NCBI GenBank assembly: GCA_020466095.1
Contig: CM035807.1
Coordinates: 85,478,571-85,542,570 of the forward strand
Direction of reading: 5' to 3'
Source of the DNA: Chlorops oryzae
Taxonomy: Eukaryota; Arthropoda; Insecta; Diptera; Chloropidae
DNA: 64,000 nt
The notes under the pieces are model-generated. The model did no database searches. It worked only from the letters and a program-made list of their open reading frames with translations, and was not told the DNA's origin. Below, piece after piece: positions 23,847 through 35,851 of the stretch. Each line of letters opens with the position of its first letter. The first letter of the stretch is position 1. The translations under genes and the position numbers were made by a program.

Positions 23847-26340
23847 TTAAGGACACCATAATTGATTTTGCGCTCTCAAAAAATTGTCCAATTTTTTTGG
23901 GTAATGGTCCGATATTCGATCACTCAATTTTCCGGCTATGTGGGATACATACATATGTATGTATATACTTTCAGCCCGATTCTAAATATTCCCGGGAAAT
24001 TTTTATCTGCGGATTAGAAACAAATTATGGATTTCTTGGCACACTGGGAATGCCAGTTATTTGTATTTATATATTTAAATAGATTTTTTTCGCGGACTAT
24101 TCTTCAGTGAAGTTTTAATTTTCTTTTGTTTTAATGTTATCTAGAAAATAATATGCTGCAATATAAGTGATCGTATAAAACCAGGTATGCACTTGGTGTG
24201 AACGATCAAAATATTTTAAATCTCGTACGCAATGATACCTTGCATTGAAAGAGGTGGCTTTTTTTAATTGACGGGTCCCAATTTAGTTAAGATGTTTCCT
24301 ACGGTAAGAATTGATAGACCAATATAATAAATGGATTAACTGTTTATGCTATGTTTCCATTGCTTCTAGATCTAAAACTCAGATCAATGAAGATAAAATA
24401 TATGGAATACTATATAAAAATTTTGAAGAAAAGCCAACAACGAAGAAATAATAATAAATCAAATGAATTTACAGGCAAGCAGGGAATTTTTTTTTTGGAA
24501 AACTCAGGAAAAACAAATAATTGGATAAAATAAACATTTTCTTTTGATTGTATTTTTGTATGTATGCGTGTGCGCGTCTTTGCGTGTATGTATGTATTTG
24601 TTTTCAATAACATTTGAAAGCATTTCTTTTATTTTTTCTTTTTTGTCACTAATTTTGACCTTATATAGCGAATCGATGGAAGTCGATTTTGTCTTTCTGC
24701 ACAACGGAACATGTCTTTGCGCTATCAGTCAAGCGGCAACATGAAATGAAAAAGCAAAACTAAAAAATGAATGAAAAATGCAACAAAAAAGACGCATTTT
24801 CCGCCATAAAGAAAAACAGAGAAAGACATTCACCAATCACTTAGAGAATAGTTCAAATAGTTTTTACCTCATCAAGAGTGTTCACATCAATGCTCAAAGA
24901 TAAGCGGCGAATTTTCTTTGCTTAGAGAAATAGAAAAACTTTTAAATTGACCCTGAAGAAAATGAAGGGGAAATCATGATGAAAAAAAAAATTATATTGA
25001 AAGCGTGAAATCGTTTGAACATAATAAATGGCCAATAAAGGCGATAATTTCAAGATAAGCAAATGCTCATTAATAAAATTGGAAGACGCTTGGCTTACTT
25101 AACGCTTACTTAAAGATTTCAGGTAGAGAGAATTTCCCCTTGCATCTCAGCTACATAAATACATATGTATGAACAAATATATGTATGTATATCCGTAGCA
25201 TATACCTTAATTTCTTAACGCATCTGAAAACTAAACTAACAAAGGTTCGTTCGCTTCTACCGGTCGGTCCCAGATAATTGTTTACAAAACAAAGGTTTGT
25301 TGGTTGACCAAAGAGAGTAAGTGAGAATAGGGGAAATATGGAATAGAAATAGTCAACGGCATTGCGTGTTCATCAGTGGAATTCTGCCAGTTCGTCCAAA
25401 ATGTGATTATTCAATTTCAAATGTATTTCCACAGATGGTCTTCGAAGTTACTCATCATAATTAAAATCAAACTAATTTTCTCTTTTAACAAGTGTATTTC
25501 TATCTGGTTCAGAAAACAGACGAGAAAAGCTTCATCCAAGCAATGAGAATATTTTTGGCATGAAAATTCAATGCCATGCTCGTATAAAAATGTTTTAGAG
25601 GGATAATCGCCTTGATCCCTCAATATCTACGTCTCCGAATACGTCTCATAAATGAGCTGTGAAACTTTTTACGGCTATGAATCATGTTCTGTTGTCATCT
25701 TTGAAAAAAAGAAGGCTCAGATAATAAAAAATAAAATTGTTCACAAAAGAAAATAAATTCAAAAAAAAAAAAAAAATTATAAAAATAAATTAATTATCTT
25801 GGACTTGAAAGGTTAATAGAATTAAGGATGGCGTAATTCAAGAATCAAAAATAAATGAAGAGGGAAAGATGAAAGAAGTGCAAAGAGTTCGTTCATGAGA
25901 GTAGATGCACCAACGGAAGAGAACAAGTCGCCTTAATACCGGTAAATAACTTCCTTACAAGAAACAAAGACGGAATATTACTTTAAGACTTGAGCTTGAA
26001 TGAGTGATAAACTATGCCAGCAGAGTGATTGGGTGAAAAAATTGTGATACGAAGTTTTTTTTTTATTTTTTAAATTAGTCATTAATGTTGATTTCACAAG
26101 AAGAAAACATATGCAAATTGGAATATAGAATTATATTATTTGAACACATTTTTCGTCTGCTTTTCATTTTTTTAAGCGGTAGAGATGGAACCATATTTTA
26201 CGAGTATATCATCATATAGATAAACAGGTGACATAAAAACCGAAGAAATGCAATCAATCCAGGCTATAAAATACACATCATTCAAATAATATTTTTGGTT
26301 TCTTGAAAATTCACTACTTTTGCAATTTTTCGCATGCTAA
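23847..26340. other. Noncoding stretch
   Basis: AT-rich with TATGTATGTATA-type palindromes near 23945, 24570 and 25165-25192. No gene is supported. Confidence 0.4.
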
Positions 26341-26712
26341 CACTCTCTCCTATCTCTCTCTATCTCACTCTATATTTATATTTGTCTTTTTCTTTATCTT
26401 TATATCTATCTACGATCTCTATCTACGATCTCTATCAGCCTTCTTTCAAACTCTAATAATCTCTTATCGATCTTTGTCTAAATCTATCTCTATATATCTC
26501 TATATATCTCTATATATCTCTATATATCTCTATATATCTCATATATCTCATATTCTATTCATATATCTTTTCATCTCTTTCTATCTATTCAATCTTTATC
26601 GATCTATATTTCTTTCATCTATCAATCTTTATCGATCTATATTTCTTTCTGTCTATCAATCTTTATCGATTTCTATATTTTTCTATCTGTCTCTAGTTTT
26701 TGTCTGTCTCCC
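26341..26712. repeat. TATC/TCTATATA-rich array
   Basis: An imperfect array of TCTATC, TCTATATATC and ATCTTTATCGATCTATATTTC units on the plus strand. The open frame through it is a repeat artefact. Confidence 0.85.
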
Positions 26713-29353
26713 AAATTCTTAATATCTTTTCAAGCTAGTTAAATGTTTTTAAGCGAAAATTTCTATAATATTTCTATTAATATACCTAAAGGGTTCGAAA
26801 TTCATAAAATTTTATTTTCCTCGTGTTGCACTGAAATATGTCGAAACAAAAAATTTCCTCAGAAGGTCAAGAATTAATTTAAATCGAAGGCGTTGCTTAA
26901 CAATTATCGACTTCACCCTTTCGTTGAGGTCGCCGCTGTTTATAACTTAGAAATACCATTAAGTATTGTAAAAAAAAACCCACAGAAAGATAATGGGCTG
27001 TGAATTGAACGTGTGCAAAAAAAAGCGAAAATCTTGCATCGAATCTACATCTACAGTAGTTTTTTTTTTCTTGAGAATTTGACATCCTATAATAATATTT
27101 CTTTTCAGAGCAAAAACAATTCAACAACACAATTGCCAGCATATTTATTTTATTAAACGAAATGAATTATAAGTCAACTGCTAACTCATCAGCACGAATT
27201 TCTGAAGTGAAATCACGATTTTGGAAAAGCCTAATAAACAAAATTTTCAACTTTCGGCGGACGCACGTCTTTTGTACGTCGTGTCGGAATGTTGTTTAAT
27301 ATTCGGTCATATGCCCTAGCTTATGTACATACATATGTATGTATATAGAATGGTTGTCAACACAATTCAAGTTCTGAGAGAATAAACAATATTCTCTCTG
27401 TTTATAAAAACTTGTTCTTGGACTATCGTAAGGAAAATATTTATTTTGGAAGCTTTACATGTTTGTTTTCTCCCTCTCTTTATTTATTTACAAAATTTGT
27501 TCTTTCTTCTTGCTTATCAAATTCTCGTTGACTTATCGAGGCAGGAGGAGGACGGGGCGAATTTACTTAGCTTTACAATTCATTTGTCTTGACATATTGT
27601 ATTTACCTTCGAGTTTTTTTTTTTTTTTTCGTATTTAATATACAATCTCATTCTTATCGGTCCTAAATTTAGTAAGCAATTAAAGGTAAGGGAGGCGAAG
27701 GTAAACAAAAAAGCGTTTTATTGTGTTGGCCGATTGTGCCGTTCTATTCACAATTGTTAAATATTTATTTGAAGCTAAATGGTAGAAATGAAAATTTCTC
27801 TTTAAAATTTATTTAAAAAAATAAATAAAATGTCTTTTAATGACGGAATGCATTTCATTTCTAGATAAATATACGAATGCTGTTATCTTAAGAGAATAAA
27901 TCATGTTCGCCCAATTATGAGTAATCATCGACTGAAGTGGAACACTCAACAGAATCCAATAAGATTCTTGTTTATCTTTTAAACTTTATTTCAGAGCAGC
28001 AAAATTGTGGATATGTTCACACATTCACTGTTGTCACATCTAATAAAGAAGTGCGTAGTTTGAAATGATAAAATAAATTTTTGAAATATTTTTATTCAGC
28101 TTGAGTCATTTCATTTTTTATTTCGTCTTATCCACTTTCTCATTGAACCAATGAATCCGAATCAAATAATAAAAATAAAAAAAATTCTATTCATATTCTC
28201 ACTAATGGAAATTCATTAAAATTTCTTTCACATCACTAAATGCTTTAAAAAAAAGTAGCAGCAGCAACAGCGAGAGAGCTTCAATTGGCGAATCCACTAA
28301 TTGACAATGTAATTATATGGAATTTTATTGAAAATGATGTCATCCACCTAGATTTGAGCAATGTTAACAGCACAAACCAAAAAAAAAAAAAAGAAGAAAC
28401 AGAAAACTATTTCGAGTACGGCGGACAGTAAATTGGTGTCAGATACTTTTTCGAAATCATGGGCGCCATTGCATGTAAACATTAAAAACGATCTGGAGAA
28501 ATTGTAACTAAAACAAAAGCGAAAAGGAATTCGATATAAATATATTTTCGATTTTTCAAATCTTATAAATCTTGCCATTGCCAGTTGAACTGGCAGTCTA
28601 TAAACCATGTAGACAAATTAAAATAACTAAATAAGAAAAACCAAAATCTCTCTTCGTTCAAGCGTGTTAAATTCAAATAAAATTTTTCATGGCAGCTTTC
28701 CACACCTAAAATAAAAATCTTTTCTTTGGCTCTAACTAGTTCTCTACTTAACAACATATATCTCATGAAAGAATCGACCCAATGGGTGTGCAAGAAATTT
28801 CGGTTTACAGTTTTTACTGCTTCTACTGCTTCTTCTTCTTGTTTTTTCGTCCTCAACATAGCAAACAGGAAACGCAAGAAGTGCAAAAAACTACACACAC
28901 AAAAAGAAGGGTGAGTTACACATCCACATTCCTCTACAAATTTGTGCTGTGCACCGACCAAATACACTTGGAGAACTGACAATTTAAGGGAATGTATGGA
29001 AAGGAAGCAGACATTGTGGGAAAGTTTCTTTACCCACTTCTCCCGTTGACGATTTTTGTGCGCCTCTCCTGGAGAGTTTCTGTTTGTTTACTTTTTCAGA
29101 TTGCTTAAGAGCGACAGAATTAAATTCTATTAGTCGTAGGTAAGCCGTCTTAATCCTTATCGTCGAAAGGATAAGTGTGGAATGGAAATGGTTCGAAATT
29201 TATATTTCTTCCTACTGGAGGGTTTTTTTTTCAGTTTTCAACTTCATAAAGCAAGCGAATAGGACTAGCTCATGGTGGTTTCGAAACGAAGAAGGAAATT
29301 TTAGAAATTTTTTTTTTATCCTTTTATAGGTGTGGTGGTACTGAGGATAAGCC
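26713..29353. other. Noncoding stretch, presumed intron
   Basis: AT-rich with another ACATATGTATGTATATA at 27330-27347. I looked on the minus strand for a next exon of the large gene and found none I can support. Confidence 0.4.
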
Positions 29354-29567
29354 CACTGTTGCCAGTTTAGGGGAATCTCTCCTAAATATGAACGACATTT
29401 ATGATCTTTAGTGGAGTCTTAGGGCAGAAAAGAGGTCAGGGAAATCTTTATGGGACCTTATGGGATCAAGTTTTAGTTTTTAGAGGATTAAAAAATTGAA
29501 TTTTAAGGAATTTTGGTCTTGTTTTGAGACATTCAGGGGAATATCCCCAAAAAATCTGGCAACAGTG
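29354..29567. mobile_element. hAT-type MITE of the GTTGCCAG family
   Basis: The 214-bp element has ends CACTGTTGCCAG and CTGGCAACAGTG... read inward as an inverted pair (right end is TCTGGCAACAGTG). It is flanked by a perfect 8-bp duplication GATAAGCC (29346-29353 and 29568-29575). GGGGAA/TTCCCC-type subterminal blocks are present. It lies just 3' of the large exon's donor, in the presumed intron. Confidence 0.85.
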
Positions 29568-29919
29568 GATAAGCCCCAAATTCTCATATGAATAACACGT
29601 TAAGCGTATTTTAAATTCTCCAGACGAGTAGGTGTCAATAACTTTGGGTAACATAAACCTATAACTTCAAGGCTTTAAACCATAGCACCATGATGGTTTC
29701 TAAGTATTTTGAAATTCCCCTTCAGTGGATTGAAAAGATATTTTATAAATTCCTTTGCCGAAAACAAATAACAATAGCTAATAAATAAATAAAAAATAAA
29801 ATGAAATTTCTTTGAGAAATCGACCTTACACGTCGCCCATTGTTATATAAATATAAGAAAATATAAAATTTTTATCATAGCCCCCCACTCTCAAGTACAT
29901 ATGATTGGTTCTCACTTAC

Positions 29920-32900
29920 CAAAACATTCTTTTGATTTTCCTTATCCAATAAGAATTCCATACTCTTGTGTGGACGTCGCACCGAAGCGATTTGGCCAGC
30001 AGCTGTTGTTGTCTTCACATCGACAACATCACCGTTGTTGCCCTCCTCATCGTCATCATCATCGTATATGAGAACATTATTACCACCGTTACCACCAGCA
30101 CCGGTGCTGGTGAAATTTAACCGTTTGCCACCAGCATTGACGAATCTCAACTGCGATGGACCGATGTCCACCAGAGAGCGTGTCTTACCGGTTATAATCG
30201 TTTCGTGCGTATCCAAATTGGTCTCGATTAAACCGATTTTGCCGGCGTTTTGATTTTGATGATTATGATGATTATGATTCGAAACCGAAACGGGAAACGG
30301 AAACGGGTGCGGCCACGAGCGAACCGCGTTGCAGGTTGTTGAACATTTGTGTTTTTTGCGATACGCTGCCACGCGACGGCGACGATATGACAATGCCACC
30401 GCCAACAGAGTCGGTTGCTGTTGCGAGCGTACAACCATTCGCCTGCATGCCCGAATTTAACTGATTTTTAAAATCATCGTAGTAGTATGAACGTTCGGCG
30501 GCTAGGAAATCCTCACAACTATCGCTTAATGTAGCGTAGTGGTTTGGCAACCCTGCGACATCGTTGTCCGATTGTTGTGGTTGATGTTTTGGCACGAAGC
30601 TGGTGGCAATTGCAACAGCTGGAGCGTATTGTTTTTGTTGTTGATGTTGTTGATGATGATGATGATGATGCGCATGTGCGACATTTTGCGGCAACGAGGA
30701 CGTACGAGGCGGAGGCGGCTGTTTCGGCAGTGGTGGCTTCCCGGTTACCAATTTTGTTTTGGGTGCGATGGCTGCTGTTGCAGCTTTGGTGTCAACAGTT
30801 GGCGGCGTCTGAACAGCGCAACCGTTTTCAAATGATTGCTCGACATTAACAGTGCTGGCATTTGAAACATTGCTGCTATCCAATGTAGAATTTTCTGCAA
30901 CCGATGCTGATGACTCGAAGCTTGTGTTCGCCGACGAATGTGAACCTGCTGGTAAAGGACCTTTTAATGGTATATGAATATAATCTGGGGACTTTCCCCT
31001 TTTACCCGTTAGTGTGTTCTTCGAATTTATATTATTCGGTTGCTTGGTTGTTGTTGTTGTTGTTGTGCTGTTGTTTTTTTCTTCGATTTTGATTCCTTTT
31101 CCTTTTTGCTGGTATCCTTGACAACATTGAACTGTAGTTCGGGTACAAATTCCTGTTTTGTATGTTGTTCTTGTTGGTGCTGTTGTTGTTGTTGATCCTT
31201 TTGCAGCTGCTTTTTCTTGTTACGTCGCAGAGAGAAACGCAAGCCATGAGCGAAGCGCGACAAGAAGCCCTTCGAATTCGGGTGCTTCTCGTCAGCTTTG
31301 AATTTGCTTTTCATTTTACTTAAATCGTTATTATTATTGGTGGAATGCTGCGATTCCACCGACACAATTTGCTTCGACATTGTTCCACCACTAACACAAC
31401 TCAAATTATTTGCACTGGCTGCTTTGAGCCTTTGTTTTTGTTTTTGTTGTTGTTCTTCTTTTGATTGCTCTTGTAATTCGGCTTCGCGTTCACGTTTTTG
31501 GTAATTATCGAGCATCTGTTGTGAAGCATACAAAATATGATGGGCACGATTTATTGGTGGTTCACTTAAGATCGGCAATTGAATACTAAGTGGGCGTGGC
31601 GGCGCTTGCCCAGTTTTCAATTTTATTTTATTCTCAACACTGAACACGTCCGAATTATTCGGTTCATTCGTTTTATATTCCTCCGGCGTTGCAGTTGTTT
31701 CGCTAACGAATGTCGTTTTGTGACTGACTTCTTCGACTTTGTCGACTTCGTCAAGAGCACCAGTCGAGCCAGCAGTAGCATTAGCGATCGCCTCGTTGCT
31801 CGTACTCGGCATAAGACGTTTCGTTATGATCGTGGTTGTTTTTTCCAGTCCCGAGGAGCTAACCAGCTTGGTTGATGTTACAATATTCGGTGGTGTCGTT
31901 GCCAATGTTATGGCCTGCTGCTCTTCGATGCTATATTTACGCTCTTTTGTTCTCTTCGAGCCGTCGGTAAGTTCGTTTTCTCTTAGTTCCTCAATAAAAC
32001 GTTCGCAAACTCTCTTCTCATGCTCTTGATCGAAATAATAACATTCGTTGGCACTCAGTTCTGCTAATTGTTCGGAGAGCGATTTTTCTTGCTTCGGAAC
32101 GATCACTTCATTCTCTTTGGTATTGTAGGCAAGAGTTGCGTCAATATCATGGAACAACAGATCATCATCGTCGTAGCAGTAGCGTTCATTTTTCTCTTTG
32201 TAATTTTTGAAAACCATCTGGTCACCTTGTTCGCCGCTTCTCTTAATTTCATTATGATGATCTTTCGTTTGTTCGTTCATTTCTTCGGACGATTGCTCTT
32301 GCCATGAGTATTTTGAGACAACTGGACAGAAGCTCACCTCTTTGCCAAATGATGTACGCGAACCGGCGGGCAGTAATATGCCCAATGGTTTTGGTGCTCT
32401 TGCACCACCACCACCACCACTGCCACCACTCTGCGGCAATTGATGCATTGAAGTATGCGCACTAGAGACGAACATTTCATCTTCCAATTCATCCTCAGCT
32501 TCGGCTCCATGATCGTAAGCATTCAGATTCGGAGTGCTCGAGACTAAATTCTTCTTTTTCGAATTGTTCACCTGCGAATGGAAGCGCCTTTTGGCGATGG
32601 TTCTCGTTTGTTGCTGCTGCATTAGATCCGTATTTGATAACTCTTTTGGATCGAAATTACATTTCTCGAGACTCTGTGCGTAGCTCGTACGAAGATTTGT
32701 TGGATCCTGATCGAACGTTTTAACCGGAGTAGGAATAACATCCACATCGACATCGACATCGGCATCGGCTTCAACACCAGGATCAGTGATTTCGATTTCA
32801 CTGTTCAAACTATTTGTATTTGATTTGTGTTTGCGTCTAGCTGGTGGTTTCCTTATCGTTAGCTGCGCATGCTGGATGATAATATCCTGATCTCTCAGGC

Positions 32901-35596
32901 TCTCGGCACTCGAATGCGACTGCGAGTGCCTGCGGTGCCGTGGTGGCGGTCGCGGAATATGCAGAGGTTTTTGCTTGCTTGTAGTAGCTGTTGGAAACAT
33001 TGTCTCCTCAAAGTCCTCGTCGAATTCAGCAACTGATTCGGAAGGTCTATCGTTGAGTATGGAAACATTTCGATCGTATATCTCCGAGAGCTCATCGAGC
33101 AGGAAATTTCCTTTGCATATAAGGTGTTCATATTCGGGTATGCCGGCACTTCTGCGTTTCTCCGACATGATTTCACTGTTGCTAGCACGTTTCAGTAGAC
33201 TTTGGTTTTTACCACCATCCGCCGCTGCCGCCGCCGCCGCGTAATCGAGCTGAGTTAGATCCTGATAACTGGCATTTATATAACCGAAAAGCGATTGTGG
33301 ACGTCGTTTCGCGGACCCGTGGAATTTCTGACGTCGTTCCGACCAACTGCAACAACGTCGCAAATCGTTTAATTGAACACTATATTGATCTTCGGATTCA
33401 CTACTAGTCGGCGATGATGATGACGAAGACGAGATGATGATGATGATGATGAATGTTCGTTACGATTGTAGCGTGTTTTCTTCCGCGACTTTTTGCGACC
33501 AACTTTATACAGTTCACTCGGTACACTTGACACACGCTTTTTGTATGGAAAATCGGAACCGAAAATACGCGAACCACCTTCAACGCCCACACTGCGTCTG
33601 CGACTTTTCAATTCCGGTCGGTTCCGGTTAAACGCAGAATCTGCTGTTACGTCACCTTCCTCTGGCGTCGTTGAGTGTGACGTACGATCGCTTTCTCGAT
33701 TTTCCGATCGGAAAACCGCCTCTGCCCCGGCTCGTCGACACGGCTCTTCTTCTGAATACGCTCCCCCGATCTCCTCGCTACTTCGTTCTGCTGAATGCTG
33801 CTCCAGCACGCCACCGTTCGTTGGCCTTTGCGGATTAGAAAAGAAAAGCGTATTTTCCGATACCGAACCGTATGCTTCGCGTAGATCTGGCAAACTGTTT
33901 CGCAGTGAAAAACTCACAGTGGAAAATTCTCTGCTAATCGCAGCAGCAGCAGCAGCAGAGGCAGCAGCACCTCCCAATTCGTCTTCGGGAGGCGCCTCTT
34001 CATCGGCGCTCGATTCATTGGACTGGGAGTGCATTTGTGTTGGAGCGTACCAAGTGAACGAGGCTGCTGAGGCGCACGTCGATGGCGTTGTGGATGTGGA
34101 GGATCTTGCCGAAATATCCGACGCAACGGGCGATGGCGAGTGCGCAATAGAGCGATGAGCACGTTCACTGCTCACGGCCGTCGATGCCGATGTCGACGTC
34201 GCCGCAATGTCTCGCTTTGGGCTATTTTTAACGCGGGCGAACGCAGTGGCGCAAGAGGGAGTCGTTGTGTACACTAGGGCATCAAAGCTGGTCTCTAGAA
34301 GAGGCGGCGGAGAAGGTGGTGGGTAGGATGGTGGCGGTGGTATAACAGTTGCACTCCGGTCAGTAGCATTAGCCTGAGTAGCAGACTCCATAACGATAAA
34401 TGTGACATCGTTTATTTTTGGTTGACACATATCGCCGCTGACGTCGCCATCGCAATCGCCATCGTCGTCGTCTTCGTTTTCTTCTTCGTCGTGACCGTCG
34501 TCATCGTCATCGTCGCCGTTGTGGATGTCAACGTTTTCATCGTTTGTCTCTCTGTTTGTTTTGGAATGTTGCAGTTCGGTCGTTGGCGCGAAATCGTGCT
34601 CATAGCTAGTCTGACCATAGTCCTCCTCTTCCTCGCAGAACTTTTCGAAATTCTTTGGTATACTCTTCGATTTCGAACGTCGCAGATTCGAGGGCTCACA
34701 GTAGCCAGAGTCTTCGGATAAATTCTCGGCAGAATTTTTCCCGCCCCTTTGGAATGCTGTTATACGCATTGATTTTCCAAAAGTTGTTGTATCACTCAAA
34801 TCCTCTGCTGATGGCTTGGTCGAGGAGTTCAGAACACTGTTGCCAGATCCACTGGAAGTTGTAGATGATTCACTGTCTGAACCCGATCTAAAGGTGGTCG
34901 CTTGATTGCCACTATCCATGGTTTTCAAATTACCACCAAAGAGCATCAAGCACTGTTTATGCATCGGTGCTGTGCTAGTTTCATCATCATCAAAGTTCAG
35001 TTTATCCAAATCATAGTAGGTCTGATGCAAACGTCCGTCGGAGGTTTCGAAGCGTTGTTTCAGCAGCGAACTCTGCGAGCCACGGCGGCTATTATTACCG
35101 GAATTTGAGCCCGAATTGGAGCCTGCAGCAATAACACCACCCTCAAAACTTAGAACGGAAGGCGAGGAGTTACCAAGGCTAGACATGCTAGCGTGTTGCT
35201 CTTGCAGCGTGAGCTGACGCTCCAACGACTCAAATTGAATCAGTGACGAAGAACGGCTCAGTGACTGATAGGAGACACTGTCTGGATCTGCACTGAACTC
35301 CTCGAAACGACGCGTACTACCAGTGCTGCTCCGTTGTAGGCCATTAGCAGCGCCACCACCGAGACTATCGCGTGCAGCGACTTCGAAGGCAAGGAAACGC
35401 TCCAGGCTGCTCATGCTCGATTCGGAAACGTATTCGGGTCGTTGTACATGAGGTCGACGCATGATGACAGTGTCATCGAGGCTGCAGTGCAGAGGTGAAT
35501 TTTGTTGTTGTTGATATTGATGTTGTTGGAATTCATCGGAGCGGCGTGGCCTTTTGGCGGGACAGGCGAAATCTCGCTCTGAGATCGAATCGGCAT
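29920..35596 (-). CDS. Large coding exon, uncharacterised disordered protein (three frame breaks)
   Basis: This 5.7-kb minus-strand exon encodes about 1,890 residues. It opens with DADSISERDFACPAKRP after an acceptor at 35597 and ends at a strong donor, TTG|GTAAGTGAG, at 29919, so the gene continues outside or far to the left. Visible segments in order are: a Gln-rich stretch; a Ser-rich region with RPEYVSESSMSSLERFLAFE; an Asp/Glu run near 34.5 kb; a Pro-rich PPPPSYPPPSPPP near 34.3 kb; poly-Ala; poly-Ser; EYEHLICKGNFLLDELSEIY near 33.1 kb; a basic block GFLSRFAHGLRFSLRRNKKK near 31.25 kb; poly-Gln; GKRGKSPDYIHIPLKGPLP near 30.98 kb; PxxP motifs and poly-His near 30.7 kb. The reading frame shifts three times (33369-33459, near 31040-31090, near 30292). 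Adding one base at each of the first two and removing one at the third gives 1,893 whole codons and phase 0 at the donor. No enzymatic domain is seen. A scaffold or cytoskeletal role is possible but unproven. Confidence 0.85.
30272..30310 (-). other. Frame break 3 in large exon
   Basis: The frame ending LVAAPVSVSRFGFES stops at 30272. The next frame continues as NHNHHNHQNQNAGKIGLIE. On the coding strand the region is a GTTTCC repeat containing one CCC (plus-strand GGG at 30292-30294). Reading that triplet as CC gives an unbroken Val-Ser repeat leading into NHNHHNH, so an extra C in a homopolymer is a very good fit. Confidence 0.82.
31027..31090 (-). other. Frame break 2 in large exon
   Basis: One frame runs through KESKSKKKTTA and poly-Gln and stops at 31027. 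The frame one base earlier continues as PNNINSKNTLTGKRGKSPDY, with coding-like composition and no stop until 30272. The switch falls in or beside a run of seven T on the plus strand (31074-31080) and the (TTG)n repeat that follows it. A single missing base in the homopolymer would repair it. Confidence 0.75.
33369..33459 (-). other. Frame break 1 in large exon
   Basis: The upstream frame runs through a (TCA)n run and stops at 33369. The downstream frame opens after a TAA at 33460-33462. Both are open across the repeat. One extra base after the TCA run would give a continuous Ser tract followed by SPTSSESEDQYSVQLNDL, which reads like real protein. One missing base in the assembly is the simplest explanation. 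No intron-like GT-AG pair fits. Confidence 0.8.
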
Positions 35597-35668
35597 CTAT
35601 GGGAATAAAAAAAAAAAAAACAAGTGTTAAAAATTAATTTTGCCTACAAGGAATTCCAAAAGACCTAC
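35597..35668 (-). other. 72-nt intron
   Basis: Short phase-1 intron between the second and third coding exons of the large gene. The donor is GTAGGT, followed by an AT-rich body, a poly-T tract and the acceptor CCCATAG. Confidence 0.82.
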
Positions 35669-35851
35669 CCTTATTTATTTCGATTCTTATAACCGAGCCT
35701 GTCTCTGACTCCGAGGCGGAACCACTCCAGAAGCTTGTCGTTGTTGTTTGTTCATACGGACTCCAACTGTTCTGCGCATGCTCTTCGTCCTCAGATGTTT
35801 CCTCCAAAATAGGCTCAAGCATTTGTCGTGATGATGAGAGATAAATGGCAT
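35669..35851 (-). CDS. Second coding exon of the same gene
   Basis: This 183-nt minus-strand exon enters and leaves in phase 1. The acceptor is CTTTTACAG ending at 35852, preceded by a long T/A tract. The donor is AAGG|GTAGGT at 35668. It encodes 61 residues beginning DAIYLSSS and ending RIEINK, with the acidic run ILEETSEDEE and several Ser/Thr-rich stretches. The reading frame matches both neighbours exactly. The 3' intron (35597-35668) is only 72 nt, typical of flies, with an AT-rich body and CCCATAG as the acceptor. The composition suggests a disordered region rather than a folded domain. Confidence 0.82.

Noticed and set aside
26303..26722. 139-codon frame rich in Ile/Ser/Tyr
   Set aside because: It is the translation of the TATC/TATA array.
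30539..30849. Plus-strand frames of about 100 codons opposite the large exon (also near 31579-32307 and 33493-34158)
   Set aside because: They are shadows of the minus-strand coding exon, created by its repeat codons.
33369..33459. Programmed ribosomal frameshift
   Set aside because: There is no slippery heptamer with pseudoknot, and two further breaks in repeats point to sequence error.
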